The position numbers and the translations under genes were made by a program. A stretch of DNA of 32,180 nt from Alphaproteobacteria bacterium (GTDB lineage: Bacteria; Pseudomonadota; Alphaproteobacteria; Rhizobiales; Xanthobacteraceae): contig VAZV01000241.1 in assembly GCA_005884765.1 (NCBI GenBank), forward strand, positions 1 to 32,180, written 5' to 3'. Below, one piece after another: positions 31,799 through 32,180 of this stretch. Within the stretch, counting starts at the first letter, position 1. Each line of letters starts with the position of its first letter. Under the pieces are notes generated by a model, which was not told the DNA's origin, made no database searches, and saw only the letters and a list, made by a program, of their open reading frames with translations.

Positions 31799-32180
31799 AG
31801 CTTCCGGAGTATCTGTTGTGCAGAAACGGACATCAACCGCAGCCGCTCCCCAAATATCGCGATTGATTGCTCCGAGCAGCGAACGCGATAAGACAGACCA
31901 TCGCGCTGCTGAAAAATACGGCGGATGACCGAACTGATTTGCCCGACAGGCTGTTTTACGACTTCGCTGTCTAGCCCTCGCGCGAAAAAGATTTCGCTTG
32001 TGCTGTCGGGCAAATCAACTGCACTGATTCCGGCGTCCTGTCCCGAAAAGAGCAACTGTGCTGAAGTAGACGCGGTGATCGGCCGGCCTCAAGGCTGGCG
32101 CGTGCCGCGCCACCGCCTTCGGCGGCTGACGGCCCTTGACCCCGCCCGCTCACCGGTCTGTTGGCTTTGCATGCGCTCGG
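31799..32180. other. Repeat-rich end of window, no supported gene
   Basis: These 382 bp hold one MITE-like inverted repeat (31935-32017). An open plus frame from ATG 31925 runs to the window edge but crosses the repeat and has no family features. Short words such as GCGGACATCAA recall other SBP flanks. Confidence 0.5.
31935..32017. repeat. 83-bp element with perfect 15-bp terminal inverted repeats
   Basis: TGATTTGCCCGACAG (31935-31949) and CTGTCGGGCAAATCA (32003-32017) are exact reverse complements across 53 bp that include TTTACGACTTCGCTG and ATTTCGCTTGTG. It resembles short palindromic elements I recall from Bradyrhizobium and Rhodopseudomonas intergenic DNA. No transposase is encoded, so it would be non-autonomous. 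Confidence 0.8.

Noticed and set aside
31925..32180. Open plus frame running to the window edge
   Set aside because: It crosses the inverted-repeat element and shows no family features; probably repeat-derived.
1..32180. CRISPR arrays, tRNA or rRNA genes
   Set aside because: No regularly spaced repeats, cloverleaf-like segments with CCA-type ends or rRNA landmarks were recognised by eye.

Overview
The window looks like a chromosome segment from a Bradyrhizobium-type alphaproteobacterium (Nitrobacteraceae, order Hyphomicrobiales). The support is the GC-rich coding sequence, the rplM-rpsI pair, the ctaA heme A synthase, a rhizobial-style exopolysaccharide cluster, families of intergenic palindromic repeats, and several orphan ABC substrate-binding proteins of the PF04392 type that are typically amplified in this group. 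These assignments come from reading the sequence and from family knowledge; no database search was run.

Region 1 (1-6875) is an envelope or exopolysaccharide block. It holds a partial polyprenyl-phosphate sugar transferase and a GT4 glycosyltransferase (both minus), a Wzz/GumC-like chain-length protein (plus) whose C-terminal domain is broken by a frame change, a BioF2/FemAB-type acetyltransferase (minus), and a polysaccharide-deacetylase homologue that has lost its metal-binding residues.

Region 2 (6872-18000) is mostly core. It contains a DUF2842 protein, ctaA, a small secreted protein, an O-acetylhomoserine sulfhydrylase, a CoA-binding protein, an ECHDC3-like crotonase, and a TetR regulator divergent from a second crotonase with a clear operator/promoter between them. 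These are followed by a PaaI-like thioesterase, rplM-rpsI with a terminator, a GGDEF diguanylate cyclase, a small membrane protein and an AI-2E/PerM-family membrane protein. A 100-bp palindromic repeat sits between the CoA-binding and crotonase genes.

Region 3 (18000-19560) is a scrapyard. Two inverted copies of a ~110-bp repeat flank ~1.07 kb that holds a small membrane ORF and the last ~38 codons of an AraC-type regulator; other short gene remnants lie just outside. Intact genes resume with a class-I glutamine-amidotransferase-like hydrolase (peptidase C26) and a patatin-like phospholipase.

Region 4 (21598-32180) is an accessory stretch dominated by orphan ABC substrate-binding proteins. 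Three intact genes (23698, 28418, 30806), one 5'-truncated and frameshifted copy (about 25330-26023) and one tiny remnant (28212-28376) lie within 8.1 kb, all on the plus strand and with no permease or ATPase gene. Three of the five share an upstream leader, and several share downstream repeat blocks. Between them are unrelated genes: an FAD monooxygenase, a 62-aa protein, an aldo/keto reductase coupled to a truncated tRNA-binding-domain ORF, a secreted single-domain protein and a SAM methyltransferase. A 107-bp direct repeat (21598 and 30626, about 93% identical) brackets 9.03 kb of this region. The repeated substrate-binding modules with shared flanks are the most unusual structure in the window.
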